Positions 1 through 15,900 of a DNA stretch of 64,000 nucleotides are shown piece by piece; position 1 is the first letter of the stretch; each line of letters starts with the position of its first letter. The stretch is from assembly GCF_021462225.1 (NCBI RefSeq), contig NC_061794.1, positions 18,555,784 to 18,619,783 of the forward strand. Direction: 5' to 3'. The position numbers were made by a program, and so were the translations under genes. The notes under the pieces were generated by a model, which saw only the letters and a program-made list of their open reading frames with translations, was not told the DNA's origin and did no database searches. This stretch comes from Girardinichthys multiradiatus (Eukaryota; Chordata; Actinopteri; Cyprinodontiformes; Goodeidae).

Positions 1-340
1 CAACTGTCACCAGCTTCCTCTCCTTGCTGAAGAAAATTATCCCCACAGCATGATGCTGGCAGCACCATGTATCACCCTGGGGATGGTGTGACCAGGTTCA
101 TGGGGACTGTTATAAATAGGTTGAAGTATGTCACCCTCTTCCACATTATTGCTGTGTGTACCCTACATGGCCATGTATGTGTCCTGATCACTCCACTTCA
201 CAGCAAGAAGCCTCTTTGTGGTATGAATGCACAGTGAATTTCAATGCAAAGTTTCCTTTGAGCTTGACAAGATTCTGCCACAGCAAAACTGTTAGTCAAA
301 ACAGCAGGTCAGAGGGGAGGTGAAAACCATATGCTAGAGG
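1..340 (-). mobile_element. Degenerate Tc1-like transposon fragment
   Basis: Read on the minus strand this stretch resembles the middle of a Tc1-type transposase. The segment at about 40-100 is the degenerate counterpart of the 'heavily G-rich' HGGGSVM-type block seen in other Tc1 copies in this window. No open frame survives and no terminal repeats are visible, so it is an old fragment cut by the window edge. It sits in the espn intron after exon 4. The family call is by resemblance only. Confidence 0.45.
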
Positions 341-543
341 CCTTTCATTCAAAACAGATAGACTCTGAACGCAGCACGGATAGAGAATATAAAAATGCCC
401 TTCATAAATCCTCTGATTATTGTATCCTTTAGTATGTTTTTTCTAAACTTTTCTCCTTCTAAAGCTTCTGTTCTTGACATTATTGTAAAAAATAGCGAAG
501 CCTAAACTTTTTAAAAGGCTCTCCAACCTCTGCTTGCCCCTAC

Positions 544-726
544 CTCCAGTTCACCATTCTCCGCAGCATCGTGGAGGGGTGTCCCTCCCCAGTTGTCAGT
601 GACAATCTCTCCACCGTGCAGCAGCAGCCAGCTGAGAACCTTCGCATGGCCACGGCTGGCTGCAAAGTGCATGGCCGTCGCACCGTCACTGTCCCTGTCT
701 GCCAGGCTGATGTCTGTGAAACTCAT
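544..726 (-). CDS. espn: espn coding exon 4
   Basis: The exon follows a CCTGTAG acceptor and encodes 61 codons: [37 protein letters not shown], and [15 protein letters not shown] at the end. It finishes in phase 0 at GAG|GTAGGG. The next espn exon is not visible in the remaining 543 bases, so it lies left of the window. Confidence 0.95.
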
Positions 727-3700
727 CTACAGGTTGACAGGATGAGAACATAAGTTACTGGTATTCAGTGATTTACTGTAAGGGTAAATGAGAAGATCTT
801 GTCAAAAAAAGAAAGGGAAAAGTCATATTTTTCAACTAAAACATGCTGGTTTGTAAATAATTTGTAAAGATCTGATCTGCAAATATCAACTCACCAGCCA
901 GACAATGACAGTGTTGTGGCCCATCTGAGCAGCAGCGTGCAGAGGCGTCATCCCGTCATTGGCTCTGATGCTCGGATCTGCCCCGCAGTCCTTGACCAGG
1001 TATTGGACAACCTCCAAATGACCTTCCTGGCAGGTCAGGTAGAGCGGCGTGGCACCATTCTTAGTTTGGGAGTTGACAACACTGCACGTAAATAAAACCA
1101 CAAGGCATGAGGATCACAGATACACTGAAAACAAGCCTGATTAATGTTGCTATATTTAAACTAGAATCAGAGCTCAAACAAGTCATTACAAGGTATAACA
1201 AGGGTTTAGACAGGATTGCCCTCTGAAGGAGACTCTGATATGATACTCCATGAGAATGCAGGTTTTGTGAAGGGCTTTTTTAAAAGAAAAATTACACTTT
1301 GAGAAACTGCAGTAAGTTTGTGTTGAAGCACTTTTCAGATATAAACATATAAAAAAGCATGAGTGGATTTTACACGAGAGATATTTAAGATGAAACACTA
1401 CAGGTGAAAACAATGGAGACCACCACAGATGCTATCACACACACAGAGGCAGAGGGAGCCTCTCGAACCTTAGTTCCTGTTGGTACCCACTCTATCCAGC
1501 TGCTGACATACAGGTCCTTCTCAAAAAATTAGCATATTGTGATAAAGTTCATTATTTTCCATAATGTCATGATGAAAATTTAACATTCATATATTTTAGA
1601 TTCATTGCACACTAACTGAAATATTTCAGGTCTTTCATTGTCTTAATACGGATGATTTTGGCATACAGCTCATGAAAACCCAAAATTCCTATCTCACAAA
1701 ATTAGCATATCATTAAAAGGGTCTCTAAACGAGCTATGAACCTAATCATCTGAATCAACGAGTTAACTCTAAACACCTGCAAAAGATTCCTGAGGCCTTT
1801 AAAACGCCCAGCCTGGTTCATCACTCAAAACCCCAATCATGGGTAAGACTGCCGACCTGACTGCTGTCCAGAAGGCCACTATTGACACCCTCAAGCAAGA
1901 GGGTAAGACACAGAAAGAAATTTCTGAACGAATAGGCTGTTCCCAGAGTGCTGTATCAAGGCACCTCAGTGGGAAGTCTGTGGGAAGGAAAAAGTGTGGC
2001 AGAAAACGCTGCACAATGAGAAGAGGTGACCGGACCCTGAGGAAGATTGTGAAGAAGGGCCGATTCCAGACCTTGAGGGACCTGCGGAACCAGTGGACTG
2101 AGTCTGGAGTAGAAACATCCAGAGCCACCGTGCACAGGCGTGTGCAAGAAATGGGCTACAGGTGCCGCATTCCCCAGTCCTGGGCTACAGAGAAGCAGCA
2201 CTGGACTGTTGCTCAGTGGTCCAAAGTACTTTTTTCGGATGAAAGCAAATTCTGCATGTCATTCGGAAATCAAGGTCAGAGTCTGCCAGAGTCTGGAGGA
2301 AGACTGGGGAGAAGGAAATGCCAAAATGCCAGAAGTCCAGTGTCAAGTACCCACAGTCAGTGATGGTCTGGGGTGCCGTGTCAGCTGCTGGTGTTGATCC
2401 ACTGTGTTTTATCAAGGGCAGGGTCAATGCAGCTAGCTATCAGGAGATTTTGGAGCACTTCATGCTTCCATCTGCTGAAAAGCTTTATGGAGATGAAGAT
2501 TTCATTTTTCAGTACGACCTGGCACCTGCTCACAGTGCCAAAACCACTGGTAAATGGTTTACTGACCATGGTATCACTGTGCTCAATTGGCCTGCCAACT
2601 CCCCTGACCTGAACCCCATAGAGAATCTGTGGGATATTGTGAAGAGAACGTTGAGAGACTCAAGACCCAACACTCTGGATGAGCTAAAGGCCGCTATCTA
2701 AGCATCCTGGGCCTCCATAAGACCTCAGTGCCACAGGCTGATTGCCTCCATGCCACGCCGCATTGAAGCAGTCATTTCTGCAAAAGGATTCCCGACCAAG
2801 TATTGAGTGCATAACTGTACATGATTATTTGAAGGTTGACGTTTTTTTGTATTAAAAACACTTTTCTTTTATTGGTCGGATGAAATATGCTAATTTTGTG
2901 AGATAGGAATTTTGGGTTTTCATGAGCTGTATGCCAAAATCATCCATATTAAGACAATAAAAGACCTGAAATATTTCAGTTAGTGTGCAATGAGTCTAAA
3001 ATACATGAATGTTAAATTTTCATCATTACATTATAGAAAATAATGAACTTTATCACAATATGCTAATTTTTTGAGAAGGACCTGTACTCACACAACTGAA
3101 GACACACCTCATAATGTTGACAACTTAATTTAGTAAATAAACTGTTTTGATTATTTGGGGTTTTTGGCATGGCCAATGACCCGGGTCATGACAGTTGCCT
3201 CCAGGTTTACCACCAGGTTTTCCACCAGGACTCCTGTATTTAGCTCCATCCATTTTCCCATCACCTCTAACCAGCTTCCATCTCTCAGTTGAAGAACAGT
3301 ATCCCCAGGGCGTGATGCTCCCGCCACCATGATTCACAGTGGGGATGGTTCGGGCCATTATGGTCTCCTTAGACAAGAACACCTTTTTCCACATTCCACA
3401 TGCTAACGGCAAACAGGACTTCTTATGGCTCTAACAAACCTCTGAGACCTTCACATAGGTAGACTCTTTTTACTAATTAGGTGGATTTTGAAAGCAATTA
3501 GTTGCACTGGATTTTATTTAAGGGTATCAGGGTAAACGGAGCCAATTCATATAAAAAAAATTAATTATTTTCAAATTTGTATTACTACTTTTTGTTGGTC
3601 TACCACATAAAGTCCTAATAAAACCTACTTGTAGCATGCCACAATTTTAAAGAGATTAAAGGATATGACTACATCTGCAAACCACTGGTTCAGATCTTTT

Positions 3701-6700
3701 GATTAATGAGATTCATATTGGCTGACATAATTTGCGGACCTTTAGAGGCTGTCATCAAATCCTCAGGTAGATGGCTTATATCCTTGGTTGTCACTCTGTT
3801 GTCACAACTAAATGTTTGAGTATTAACGCTGATGTATCAGTGCTTTATAGGACAGTGATTGCAAGTCACATTTTATTTCATCAAACAACAACTTGGGGAA
3901 TGTGAGAAAAGTGTGTTTTCTCGTTGTTCCAGTAGTTCGGTGTATTTCAGGCACAGCCCTTGGTAGGAAAAGGCTTTTCAACAGGCAATCACTATTTTTA
4001 GCTTCAGCTTTAAATGAGTACACACGGTCTGACCGTAGGAGCAAAATACCTTTTTCTGTTCCTAAAACTAGACAAGCAGGCATGCATTATTGAATCTCCC
4101 TCACTGTTATTTTTTTTCCCAAAGGTCCTTAGCCCTGCTCTAAAAGCAAAACTTTATCTAATCCTCACGTCCCTCCTTGTCCCAGATATTCTCTATCACA
4201 GTGGGAGGCCATGGAGTAAACGAGTACTTCCCAACTAAATCCCATATGGTCGTACTTTATTTGGACTCTGACAAATGAGCAATGAGTCTCTTAAGAGGAT
4301 TATCAGTCCACTAGCTTTGCCTGACTCACGACGTGCCTACCTAGGAGTTGCCAGTGGGGAAGTGGAACTGAGCCGCTAGCATGCACAAGAATGCTAAAGG
4401 GCTATGTTTTGCCTTTGCAGGATTTGGCTCATTAATGCTTATGCAGGCTGCCGTTAAAGCATGCCAAACCAATTCTTTTTATAATCAGTTAAGTTTATTC
4501 AGATCTACAAAAGACCAAGACATACTATCTCCTAGAAGTAAACAAACGTTACAGGCCTGTTTGAATGATTAAGTGAAAAGTTCCAAGTAAAAACAATTAG
4601 ATGATAAATATTTCAACACAAGAGGAAGTAGTCTGTGTTTCTGTCATCAGGATGTGAGCATGTTAATAAATCTTTCATTGGTGTAACTAAAGTGGGCTTC
4701 GCTCACATAGTCATGCTTTTCTTAGAAGGAGAAAAGTTTTTTTTTTTAATTAGTTCAACTCACAAACCTCGCCGTAGACTGTGCTAAAGGTCACATACTA
4801 AAACAACCAGGAACATACTCCTCAAAGTGGAGAGGCTTAGACAGTAAAGAGGTGCTTCTGGAGAACGGGTGTAGATTTCAAAGGGTTAGAAAAGCAATTA
4901 CCCTATTCTCTGACAGAAGGTACACCACTTCAGCAGCCACTGCAAAGAAAACATCCTGCACTAGTCAGAGACATATGATATATTTCCATTTCAGCTCCAG
5001 TAAGCATTTTGCCTTGGTAATAGCCTGCCCACTGTACCTTTCTTTTCCACAGCCACAAAGAACCAAGGTCATCTTCATTACAAGTAATGTAATTGATGTC
5101 CTACTAATCCCCCCCCTGGCTAATGACGGCTATGACATCCTATGTGTTTCCCCTTTTTAAATGATGAATGATGTAGAAAAAATACATGTCCTTTTGCAAC
5201 ATGTGCATCTTACACGTGTTTAGACTGCATTGTGTAAATCAGTGGTGTTTGACTATAGTCACTGATATTCCTCATCTGAGCTATAGATTCAAATCAAAAA
5301 TACCAGATAAAATGTCTTATTCAATGTCAAACGAGTTGGATTCAAAGGTTTTCTAAAATATAGAAGTTATTCAAGTCAGGCAACAATGACCATAGCAAAG
5401 CAAGTGCCATGCACAGAGATCAGCTGACAAGACAACACTAAGTGGCTACTGATGAGCCAGCAGTGAAGAAAGGCCACCTGTTTCAGCCGCTAAATGCACT
5501 CTATAAAGTTAGACACATTCAGTCCTAATTATTGTACAATGTAGTCAAACCTTGTAGATCGTTAATTGCCAACTGGTAAGAAAAAAAACTATATTTCTAA
5601 GGAAGTCCTCTGATTGCATCAAGTTGTTGACTTTTGCATAATGACGCCAAACATCAACAAAATACATATGTTGTTGTATAAAACAATCACATATCATTTA
5701 ATTTGTGGCTGCTTGTGCGTGGGATGTTCTACGTGTATATGTATACTTTTATCCAACCATGGTCTCTACACCAGAAAGTTTTCAGTAATGCCATGTCATA
5801 TTGTATTTCTTTGGTTTAAACCTCTTGTTGTGAAGGACAAACGGGGCTTGTATCCAGGTTGCACCAAGAACTAAACAGAAAGATTATAGAGGAAAGAGTT
5901 TATGAAATAAACTACCTAAAGTCAGAAGCAGCTTTGAGTACTTACCATAACAATGAAACATAATTAACACTACACTAACTGCATCTTGTTTATTAAAATG
6001 TTTTTTAATAAAATCACATCTTCTTCACCACTTAGTTCGATTTTGATAGAGCTTTAGATGGCTAACTCTGTATGATCTCAGAGTGGTGCCCTTTAAACTT
6101 CAGGTTGGAATGATCTACAGGCCAAAGATCTTAATCCACACTAATTGATTACGTAAGATTTCTGCAGCTTCCCACTTACTATCTCTCTCCTCAAGTCTTT
6201 CACCATCATTCATTCATTCACACTTTTGTGTATTGAGGCTATCAGCACAGGAACAGCACATTAGGCTATTTTTTAGATCACTGAGAAAGAATGGTGGGCA
6301 AAATGCTCATTCTGGGGTGATTCATAAATCTTAAACAAAAATATCTGGAAAAAGAAACCCAATCACCCACTCTGCAACACCACCGCCTGTATCCAATATC
6401 ACTGTGATTGCATGACAGAAAAATATTGCATTAGTTTATACTAAATGTTTTATTAAGAAAGGGGGTCTGATGGGGGTCCCCACTGCAACTAAATATTTGT
6501 GTGTGCATTTAATTTAAATTCAATCATTTTAGGAGGTGTACAGATATAAGATTTTGAGACAAAATTGCAATCTCTAATTCTGTAAAACTACATGTTTATA
6601 AAAATTCATGAAATTTGGACTTCGCCTCAAGTCATATTTTAGCAAATACACTGGGCAAATACTTGGCGAATACCTGAACAAAAAAAAGGTTACACACTTG

Positions 6701-6915
6701 AAATTTGCTTCATGAAAAGTGAATGAAGTTCAATATCCCTGAGTTCAAAAAAATGTCACATCCAGGTTTCACTTACATTTCAAGTTCAGTGAAAACGTAT
6801 TTGCCCTCTTACACAATTCTTCTGTCTTTCTTTTTTGCAGTTTTTAAATGATGATTTTTATTAAGAAAAAATAGCTATACAAACAAACCTGACACCCCTC
6901 CCCCCCAACATACAC

Positions 6916-6946
<31 letters not shown>

Positions 6947-9900
6947 CACCACACACACATACACTGTAAATCATGAACTACTGTATTTTTGGATTTCCTT
7001 AGAATAGCCACACCCAGGCCTAATTAGTGCCAGACATGTAGAAACAGGAAGTCACTTAAATACAAACTGTCTTACAACACAGATATGCAGACATTGATGA
7101 ACAGATAAGAAATAAGGTCACTGACATCCATCAGTCTGGAAAGGACTGAGAAAGCGATTATTACTTCAAGAGATCACTGTCGACTCATCCAGGAGCCTCA
7201 AGGGAGTCAGTTGGGGTCAGTGTTTATGATTTAACAATAAAGAAATGGGGGCGTAGCGTGTGGAGTGGTGGTAGACTAGGCGTCCCAATATACTGAGGCT
7301 CTTAGACCTGGACTCAGCTGTCTGGGGTTCAGTTCCCAACCTTGAGACTTTTGCTGCACCCTTCTCTCTCAACATGTTTCCTGTATAATTACTGTCAATG
7401 ACGACTACTAGCATCACAGAAAAAGAAGAGACTGAGAAGCAACTATATCCATTAGAGAGTTCCAAGTTGAAAATCACTGCTGATCAAAAAGAACATGAAA
7501 GAAGAAAGAACATCTCATATTTGCCAAATAGGTATATTGATAATCCCCAAGACTTTAGGGGAAATAGTCTGGTGAGACAAGAGTGGAACATTTCTTCTGG
7601 TGCTACTAACTGGTGATACTAACACAGCATTTCAGAAACATAACATTATAATGACAGCCAAACATTGTGGTAGTGGGGGGTGGTCTAAGGCTGCTTTTGT
7701 GTCTGGACATGAATCTCATTGACAGGTTTGTGGCTGTTCATGCTCAAAAACTCTTCAATGTGGCTGAATTTAAATAATTCTGCAACCAAGAGTGGGTCAA
7801 ACATCTTCCACTGCGATATAAAAAGCTCACAACACAAAGGCTTAATGGCAGTTGTTGCAGCCAAGGATGGCACAACCAGTTCCTTTTTAACATTGGTCTG
7901 TGTGGTTTTGGATAGCTTTTTCTGTTCAAGAAATGAAATCATTTGAAAACTCTATTTTGCATTTTTTCTGATTATCTCAGTGTTAATTTGAAATGACTTT
8001 GGTCATCTAAAACCTGTAAGTGTGAAAAAAAGTGAACACAGAAGAAATCTGTAATCGGGTAAATACATTTCACAACCCAATACAAATACAGTAATTACTG
8101 CAGTCCAAACATTTTTTCTAGAAATTGCTTTCAAGAACCGAGCAATGATATCTTTGTGAGATTTGTTGTCTTTAAGCTGCCATGGTATGGTCATAAGTCT
8201 AAATGTAATCCCAAAAACAGAAAATGCCACAAAGACATTGCTTGTTTACTGTGAGTGTATGTACTTTTATGCCCTGCTGTCACACTCTCATTATGTTACA
8301 CAATAATTAGGCTGCTTATTACAAATGCAATGATGTAACCAAGCCAGTCCATATAATCTTTATGATCTTTCAGGTAGAAATCAAACAGCAATAACACTTA
8401 AAGTACAGGGATATGCGTTTGCACATTATATTGAAGCCAGAATATTGAATTTATCTCCACTATACGTTCAAGGCCAGAGACTAGTAAGCGGCTCCTCTGT
8501 ACAAATGGATTTGTTTCCCTCATTATCTTATCACCATTTTGCTGCTTCTGTGTGTCGCCGTAGAGAAGATGGTAAACAGCAGTGGTGGGAGGGGCGGGGC
8601 AGAGGACCAAATGGGGCCAAGCTACCAGGGAGCTGCAATGTCCCTGAAGAGCAATACATTTTCAGCAGGTATGTACCCGTCCGGGGTGCATCCATACAAT
8701 ATTGGAGGTACAAAGCGCAACACTACCTGCTTTATCCTTCTGACCCCATCAGTCTCAATACAGCTGTAGTAAAGGTTCCTATTTTGTTTTATTGTATTAG
8801 ATATATGGAATAAGAAGCCTTGATTTTAAAGGCTTATTATTTCCCAATTTCTCAATAACCAGAGAGCTTTGATAAAGTAATACTGATCCAAAAAGCAACA
8901 GTCAGGTTACTGAAAATGTCCTGCAAGTACAAATGAATTTAATTATTCTTTCATAATTCATTATAACTGAATACATTTTGCACTTCAAATATTCAAGGTT
9001 TCAATCACAGTAAAGATTTGATTATCAACATATCAACAATGCCTGTTCTATTTAAACATAAAAGCTTAGCAGTAGGGATATAGCAATCAACTGGCCAGTG
9101 AGCAAAATCAGCCGATCTTCCCGGGATTGGCTCTGATCATTAAACAGCAGGCAGAATGCTATAAAGGGATTGATTAGGGATATTATCCCGATTTATGCTT
9201 CAGTGCATTAGTAGGGATAGTTTAGTATTTTCTTGATTTTTATTGGGATTCAAATTACTATCTCTATCAAGGCTCCTGCTATCAAATGACCTACTGCCTT
9301 TTTTCTTTAATAGTTCAATGTTTAGAATATTTAATTTCTGGATTAAAAGAAGATGAAAACAAATCAGTTTGTGTGTTTTATAATCCTTAAGAAGAAAGTG
9401 CAGTTGGACAAAATAGTTGGAGCAGGTGCGACCTCAAAGAAAACTGGAAATCTGGTATTTGCCAGGAAAAGCCTGATTAGTACATATCATGTTTCAAGTT
9501 CTAGATCCAGTCTGATGTTCAAGAAACCAGAATCACCAAAACAGCTTAGACCGCCAAGTAAAACATTACTGTTAGGTGCTCAGTAAATAAATTATTATCG
9601 CTTTTGTCAGTCTATGCCTCAATGAATGAGCCAAAAAATATAAACCTGGTTCCCAAAGCTGTTTTGGTTAGTTGAGGCAATTTTCCTGGAGGTGACAACT
9701 GTATGCAATGACCTTTTATGCAACCGACTTGTTTAAACAGAATTAAACAACCCCCTGCTTTTTCTTCCTGTTAAAAGGGATTTTTCCTTTCCACTGTCGC
9801 TATACGCATGCTCAGTATGAGGTATTGCTGCAAAGTCATTGCAAGCAACAGCCTTTGAGTGCTGCAAGTCATTGACTCAATGCTGGGTTTCCTTGGATAC

Positions 9901-12900
9901 AGACCTGGGTCTCCTGTTAAAGGCCTGCTTTGTTTGACTGCACAGATTGGACTGGCTCTAAAACTTCAGCCACTGATTTAAACCAACTTAATGAGGTGGT
10001 GAGATCATACATCAGTTTCTGTGAGGACATCTGTGTGCAGACCAAGACTTTCTGCATATACAGTAACAACAAACCTTGGTTCACGTCTTATCTGAGGCAG
10101 CTGCGCACCAATAAGGAAGAGGCTTACAGTAGTAGGTACCGGATACTGTATAAGCAGGCCAGGAACAAACTGACCAAGGAGATCAAAGAGGCGAAGAGAA
10201 GCTACAGTGAAAATCTAAAGAAATGTTTCTCACATGGAGACACTTCTGCTGTTTGGAATGGTTTGAAAAACCTGACTGCCTACAGGAGCCATTCCCCCAA
10301 CCCGGAGCAGAATCCTCGCCTGGTAAATCAGCTGAATGGCTCCTACTGCAGGTATGAAAAGCAGCAGTTCACACCTCAACCCAACTCCTCCACATCCCAT
10401 TCAGACACAGATTCTTGCCGTACACCAACCACCACCCTACCTTCAGACCCCCTGCCTACACACCAGGATCGTGTTTGGGGACTTCAGCTCGGCCTTCAAC
10501 ATTATCAACCCAGACATCCTCCACCAGACGCTTATCAAGTTCAAAGTTACGCCCTCCACCTGTCAGTTGGTCACCAGCTTCCTGAAGGACCGGCAGCAGC
10601 AGGTGAGACCTGGGGACCATCTTCTCCCGCACAAGAATCATCAGCACCGGTGCCCCCCAGGGGTTTGTTCTCTCCCCACTCCTCTTCTCCATCTACACAA
10701 ATGACTGGACTTCAGTAGACCCGTCTGTGACTGCACTTCAGTGGACCCGTCTTGCAGAAGACACCACTGTAATTGGACTGATTCAGGACAGTGATGAGTC
10801 TGCATATAGAGAAGAAGTGGATCGGCTGGTACAATGGTGTGGACAAAACCACCTGGAACTTAACCCACTCAACACTGTGGAGATGATGGTGGACTTTCGG
10901 AGACACCAGCCCCACACTCCCCCCTCACCATCCTCAACAACACTATGTTTGCTGTGGACAACTTCCGGTTCCTAGGAACCACCATTTCCCCAAACCTGAG
11001 ATGGTCCTCACACATAGACAATGTTTGGAAGAAGGCCCAACAGAGACTGTACTTCCTGAGGCAACTCAAAAAGTACAACCTTCCACAGGAGCTGCTGGTC
11101 ATCCTCTACACTGCCATAATTCAGTCTGTCCCGCAGGCTGTTTCTCTGATGAACACTTGACAGTCAGAGTTCCAGAACAACACCATGCATATTTGACGGT
11201 TCTCACATTATATTTTTTGTAAAGTCAGTTGTGTATATATGCACATTTAAAATAGATATCCTTTCTTTCCACTGTTATATATACCAAAATAAAAATCCTC
11301 ACTGAGAGCAAAGTGTACCGGAGTCAAATTCCTTGTTTGTCTGATTCTGATAGAAAAACAATTTAACCAATTTGAATAATAAACTGAAATTGACTGCACT
11401 GTTTGATAGTTATGGTTAATAGGAATGTATGTACCTGACTTGAAATCTGTATGATTCGATTGAATTGACTTTGTAAAGTGCCTTGAGACGACATGTGTTG
11501 TGAATTGACGCTATATAAATAAAACTGAATTGAATTTACTTTAATTAGGTTTAACTATAATTAAGGGTGTGGTTCCTCTGTGAGTGGCGAACGCTGTGTC
11601 TGCTGCAGTGGGCCACAACTGTCTGATCAAAATTGTCTCAGCATATAGTCTATGATAATGACATATCTTTTTTTAAAAAGGGGGAATTTCTTTAAGGGTA
11701 TTCTGTGGATATAACAAGATAAACCAGGCTATCACAGAAAATTCAGTAACTCACTGCAGACAAGTTCATGCACGGCACTGACTGTTGATAATGTCGAGAT
11801 ATATGAGACTTTGAATGTACAAGTCTACACAGATCTAACTATGATTAGTTTTCATATAAGAAATACTTCCATTTCCTTGACAAATATCAATTGACCTGAT
11901 AGACTAATGCTGTATATCATAACTTATGATGGTCCTTTACTAGTTTAAGGTGACCAAAAGGTGAAGAAAATATGCCCTGGAAACTAGAGATACACCAAGA
12001 AATTTCACTCACACAGAGGTTACTGTTTTAGTAATGTTAACTGTGCTAATCTAAGATGCTAAAGCCAGTTTAAAATGATTAACTGTAATTATTTAGTGTT
12101 TGTTTCAAAATAAAAGTAAAATCCTGTTATGTAGTTACTCTCCTTACTAAAACATACACAATGACATGTTCATTACATGTTAAAAATATAAATAGGTGAT
12201 GACCACTCACACCAGGAGGGCTAGAAAAAGCATTTATAACGCTCTACTCTCTACTATAAATTACAATATAAGCAACATATTGTCTGTTATTTATTTTTAA
12301 ACATAATCAGGTTTCCACATTTAAAAAGCTTGTTTAACAGAATCATTTGGCAAGGTATCAGCCTCTGTGTGGGTCCCACACACTGCCAGGTGAGCTACAC
12401 ATTTCTACCTTATTTTAATGTGTCTGACAAACAAACTAGCAACTGATTTTTAAGGAAAAATGAAATATTGGGGATAAACAGTCTTAAGGCCTTAGATATT
12501 ATAAATGTTGTTATTGTGCTTCTGTGGTTACAGTTTACATCATTAATGCAGAAGTAACTGTTCACAGTAGGTGGGATTACAGTAGGACACAGTGGGAAAA
12601 TTAACTACTAAGAAGTAACAAACACATAAACGTACAGAATATAATGAAAGGCAACAAAGGAAATGGTTAATATAAAGGAATAGAACATTTTAAGAGCTTA
12701 TTATATGTAAGCATAATATTTAATTCAAAAAGCATATTTAGCTAAAATTTGGGGAATTATTTGGAGCGTTGCTGTATTTGTATAGCAGCTTGATCCTGTA
12801 AACAAACTAATTTGTAGCCTCTGCTAAAAATATCTCTGAAATCCTTCACATTACCCAGATTAAGTCACTACAGATAAGGGCAAACAGGCAACCTCTAAGT

Positions 12901-15900
12901 CAGACGGCACCTGGCGTAAAAGATGTTTTCAATGCTGTAAAGATAAGTCTTACTTTGGGCTGTGTCCCAGTAACAGTCGGAGAGACGCCAGGTCTCCCTT
13001 GGCAGCAGCATAATGAACAGGTAGGGCTCCTGTATCGGTGGAGGCCCCGGGATCCACCTCACCACTCTTCAGCAGCCATTCGGTGATCTCGTGGTGACTG
13101 AAGCGACACGCAAGGTGGAGAACTGTGGCTCCAGAGCTGTCCCTATCCTGCAAGTCAAACCAGATGGACCAAACTGAAAAAGATTTGCACTCACACACTT
13201 TCCTTTTTTAAATTCAGAACATAATCTCTCTGTGGAACCACGTAAAATTAGTTGATCAAAGTACATTTGTTAGAAAAACTGAAACCAGCCGACTATAAAA
13301 TTTCTCGTTACTAAAATCAGATTTAATTGTCTAGCAGTAAAAAGAAGTGTTCTTCAAGCTGAGGAAGCAGATGAAAAAAAGAATGTAATATTTTATTTGC
13401 TTTACAGAATTAGTCCAGCCCCTCTCCTGTTCCAATTAAAATTCTTTCTGGCCTTGGACTGGTCAGACCCGTTATTTCTACATTGTTTGGCACAAGTTTA
13501 CTACAACAGGGCAGTAAACAAAGGCTCATTTGAACATTCTCACTCAAGCAGAATTGGTTCACATATTGTATTTGTCTGTTGATTTATTTTTTAAATGTAA
13601 CATGTGTTATGGTTTGCCAGATACAGGACCCCAGAATGCAGACCAGAAGGCAGCATGACGATAAGTGTAAAAGATTTTAATGACAAAAAACAAAAACTCA
13701 CTCACAGCAGGAGGCAGGAACAAAACAACGGACGGGCAGGCGAGACAGGCATGGCATGATCCGAAAATAAGACTTGAGCATCAAAACTTGACATGAGCAT
13801 GAAAGTGAAAAATGTTTCCGCGAAGACTAAACAGAACAGGTGTGTATAAATGGAGCATGGTACAGGTGGAGCAACAAAACTGATTAACATGGTGCAGGTG
13901 AACCAAATAAACTTAATTGACAGAACAAAACGTGACTGGAGCAAAACAGAGACTCTTGAACACAAACTAGAAAAACATGAAGCAAAAGCATAACCAGATC
14001 CGAAAACCAAACTTGACAAAATATGAACAAGATGACAAAACAAAAGCATGAGTCAAAACCTCAACTGTGAAAAACATAAGAAACCTGAAACCAAACACCA
14101 AACAACCCTACATCATGACAACATGTTAAATATCCCACATTGGATTTAAACCTGGTACTTCATTTTACATCGCTACCACTTGTTACTCATTTGTGAATTT
14201 CTTCTGCAGATACAGCATATTTAACTGACTGGGCTTTGCACAGATTTCACCACTGTGCTGTCTTGTTTCACTGCTTGTTCTATGTCTGATTTGAATTTCC
14301 CTACTATTTCCAGATTCTCAATCTCTGGAGCACCCTTGGTTTTGTTCATTTACATGTTCTTCTTATCTGCAGTGGTTCTCTTTGTAAACACTGCCACAAA
14401 TAATGAAGTACATTTGTGAATCAACTCTAAGCTTCTGGTTCTATGTCAAAACTATGGTGGTTTTCAGAAAGTATTTATCCTATTTACAGATTCATTCCAA
14501 TTAGTTTTTTTTGTCACACTCAAATGTTTCAGATCATTAAATACATTTTAATATTTAACAATGATAACCTGAAAATCCAAAATGTTGTTTTCAAATAATG
14601 ATTTCATTTTTTGAGTAAAAACATTAATCAAACCAACCGGCTCCTATGTGAAAAAGTAATTCCCCCCGTAAAAGTAGAAACTGGTTGTGCCCCCATTGGC
14701 AGCAACAATTGCCATCAAGCATTTGCAATTACTAGCAATGAGTCTTTTACATCACAGAGAAGTTTAGCTACACTGAAGGATTTATCAGCATTAATTGCCT
14801 GTTTATGGTCATGACCCAACATCTCAATCAAAATTAAGTCCAGACTTTGACAAGGCCACTCCAGAACCTTAATTTTCTTTTAAGACATTCAGAAGAAGAC
14901 TTGTGAGTGTTCTTTGGATTGCTGCCCTGCTGCATAACCCCAGTGTGTTTCATCTTACAGTCACAATCTGATCTCCTTCAGGATTTTCCAGGGGAGAGCA
15001 GAATTCATAGTTCCATTGGTTGCAGGAAGATGTCCTGCCGAAGTAAAGCATCCTAAAAACATCAAACTACCACCACCGTGTTTTACTGTATGTATGATAA
15101 CATTTTTCTAAAATGCTCTGTTAATTTTACGCCAGATGTAATAGTACGCCCTCCAAAATCTTCCACTTTTTACTTGTCTGTCCACAGAACATTTTACCAA
15201 AGGTGTTGGGGATCATAAAAAGTTTTTTTAGTAAATGTGGGCCTTTGTGTTGTTTTTGCTCAATGGTGGTGTTTGACTTGCAACTCTCTAATGCAGGCCA
15301 TTTTTGCCCAATCTCGTTTTTATAGTTGAACCATGAACACTGACCTTAACTGAGGGAAGTGAAGTCTGCAGTGCTTCAAGTGGTTTTATGGGTTTATTTG
15401 TCACGTACTGAATAAGTCTTCATTATGGTTGGCTAGCTACTCCAGGGAAAGTTTACTAATATTTCATATTTTCTCTATTTTTGGATAATGGCTCTCGCTG
15501 TGTGATGATTGCCAGTGAGTTTGTTTCACATTTGTTCTAGCACAATGTGTTGCCTTTTGAGATCTTTTAGCCTACTTCATGTTACCAGACAGGTTCTGTT
15601 TAAGTGATTTCTTGATCATACAGGTCTGGCAGTAATCAGGCCTGGGTGTGGCTACTGAACCAATAATAATTTTGTTATTCACAAATTCATGATTTAACAA
15701 GAAGAGAAATTATATTTTCACATAGAGCCAGGTTGGTCTGGATATCAACATTTAAAATCAACATTTCAAAGAAATTCAAATGTTGAAATTGCATAGTAGA
15801 TTTACTGTGATTATCTTTGTTTGATATTCAAACTTGATTCGTGAGCTGAAACATTTAAGTTTGGCAAAAAAAGCAAACAGAGAAGAAATGTATAAATGTG

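Noticed and set aside
8539..8769. Possible extra espn-intron gene
   Set aside because: It is a short GC-richer frame without splice sites, homology or poly(A) context.
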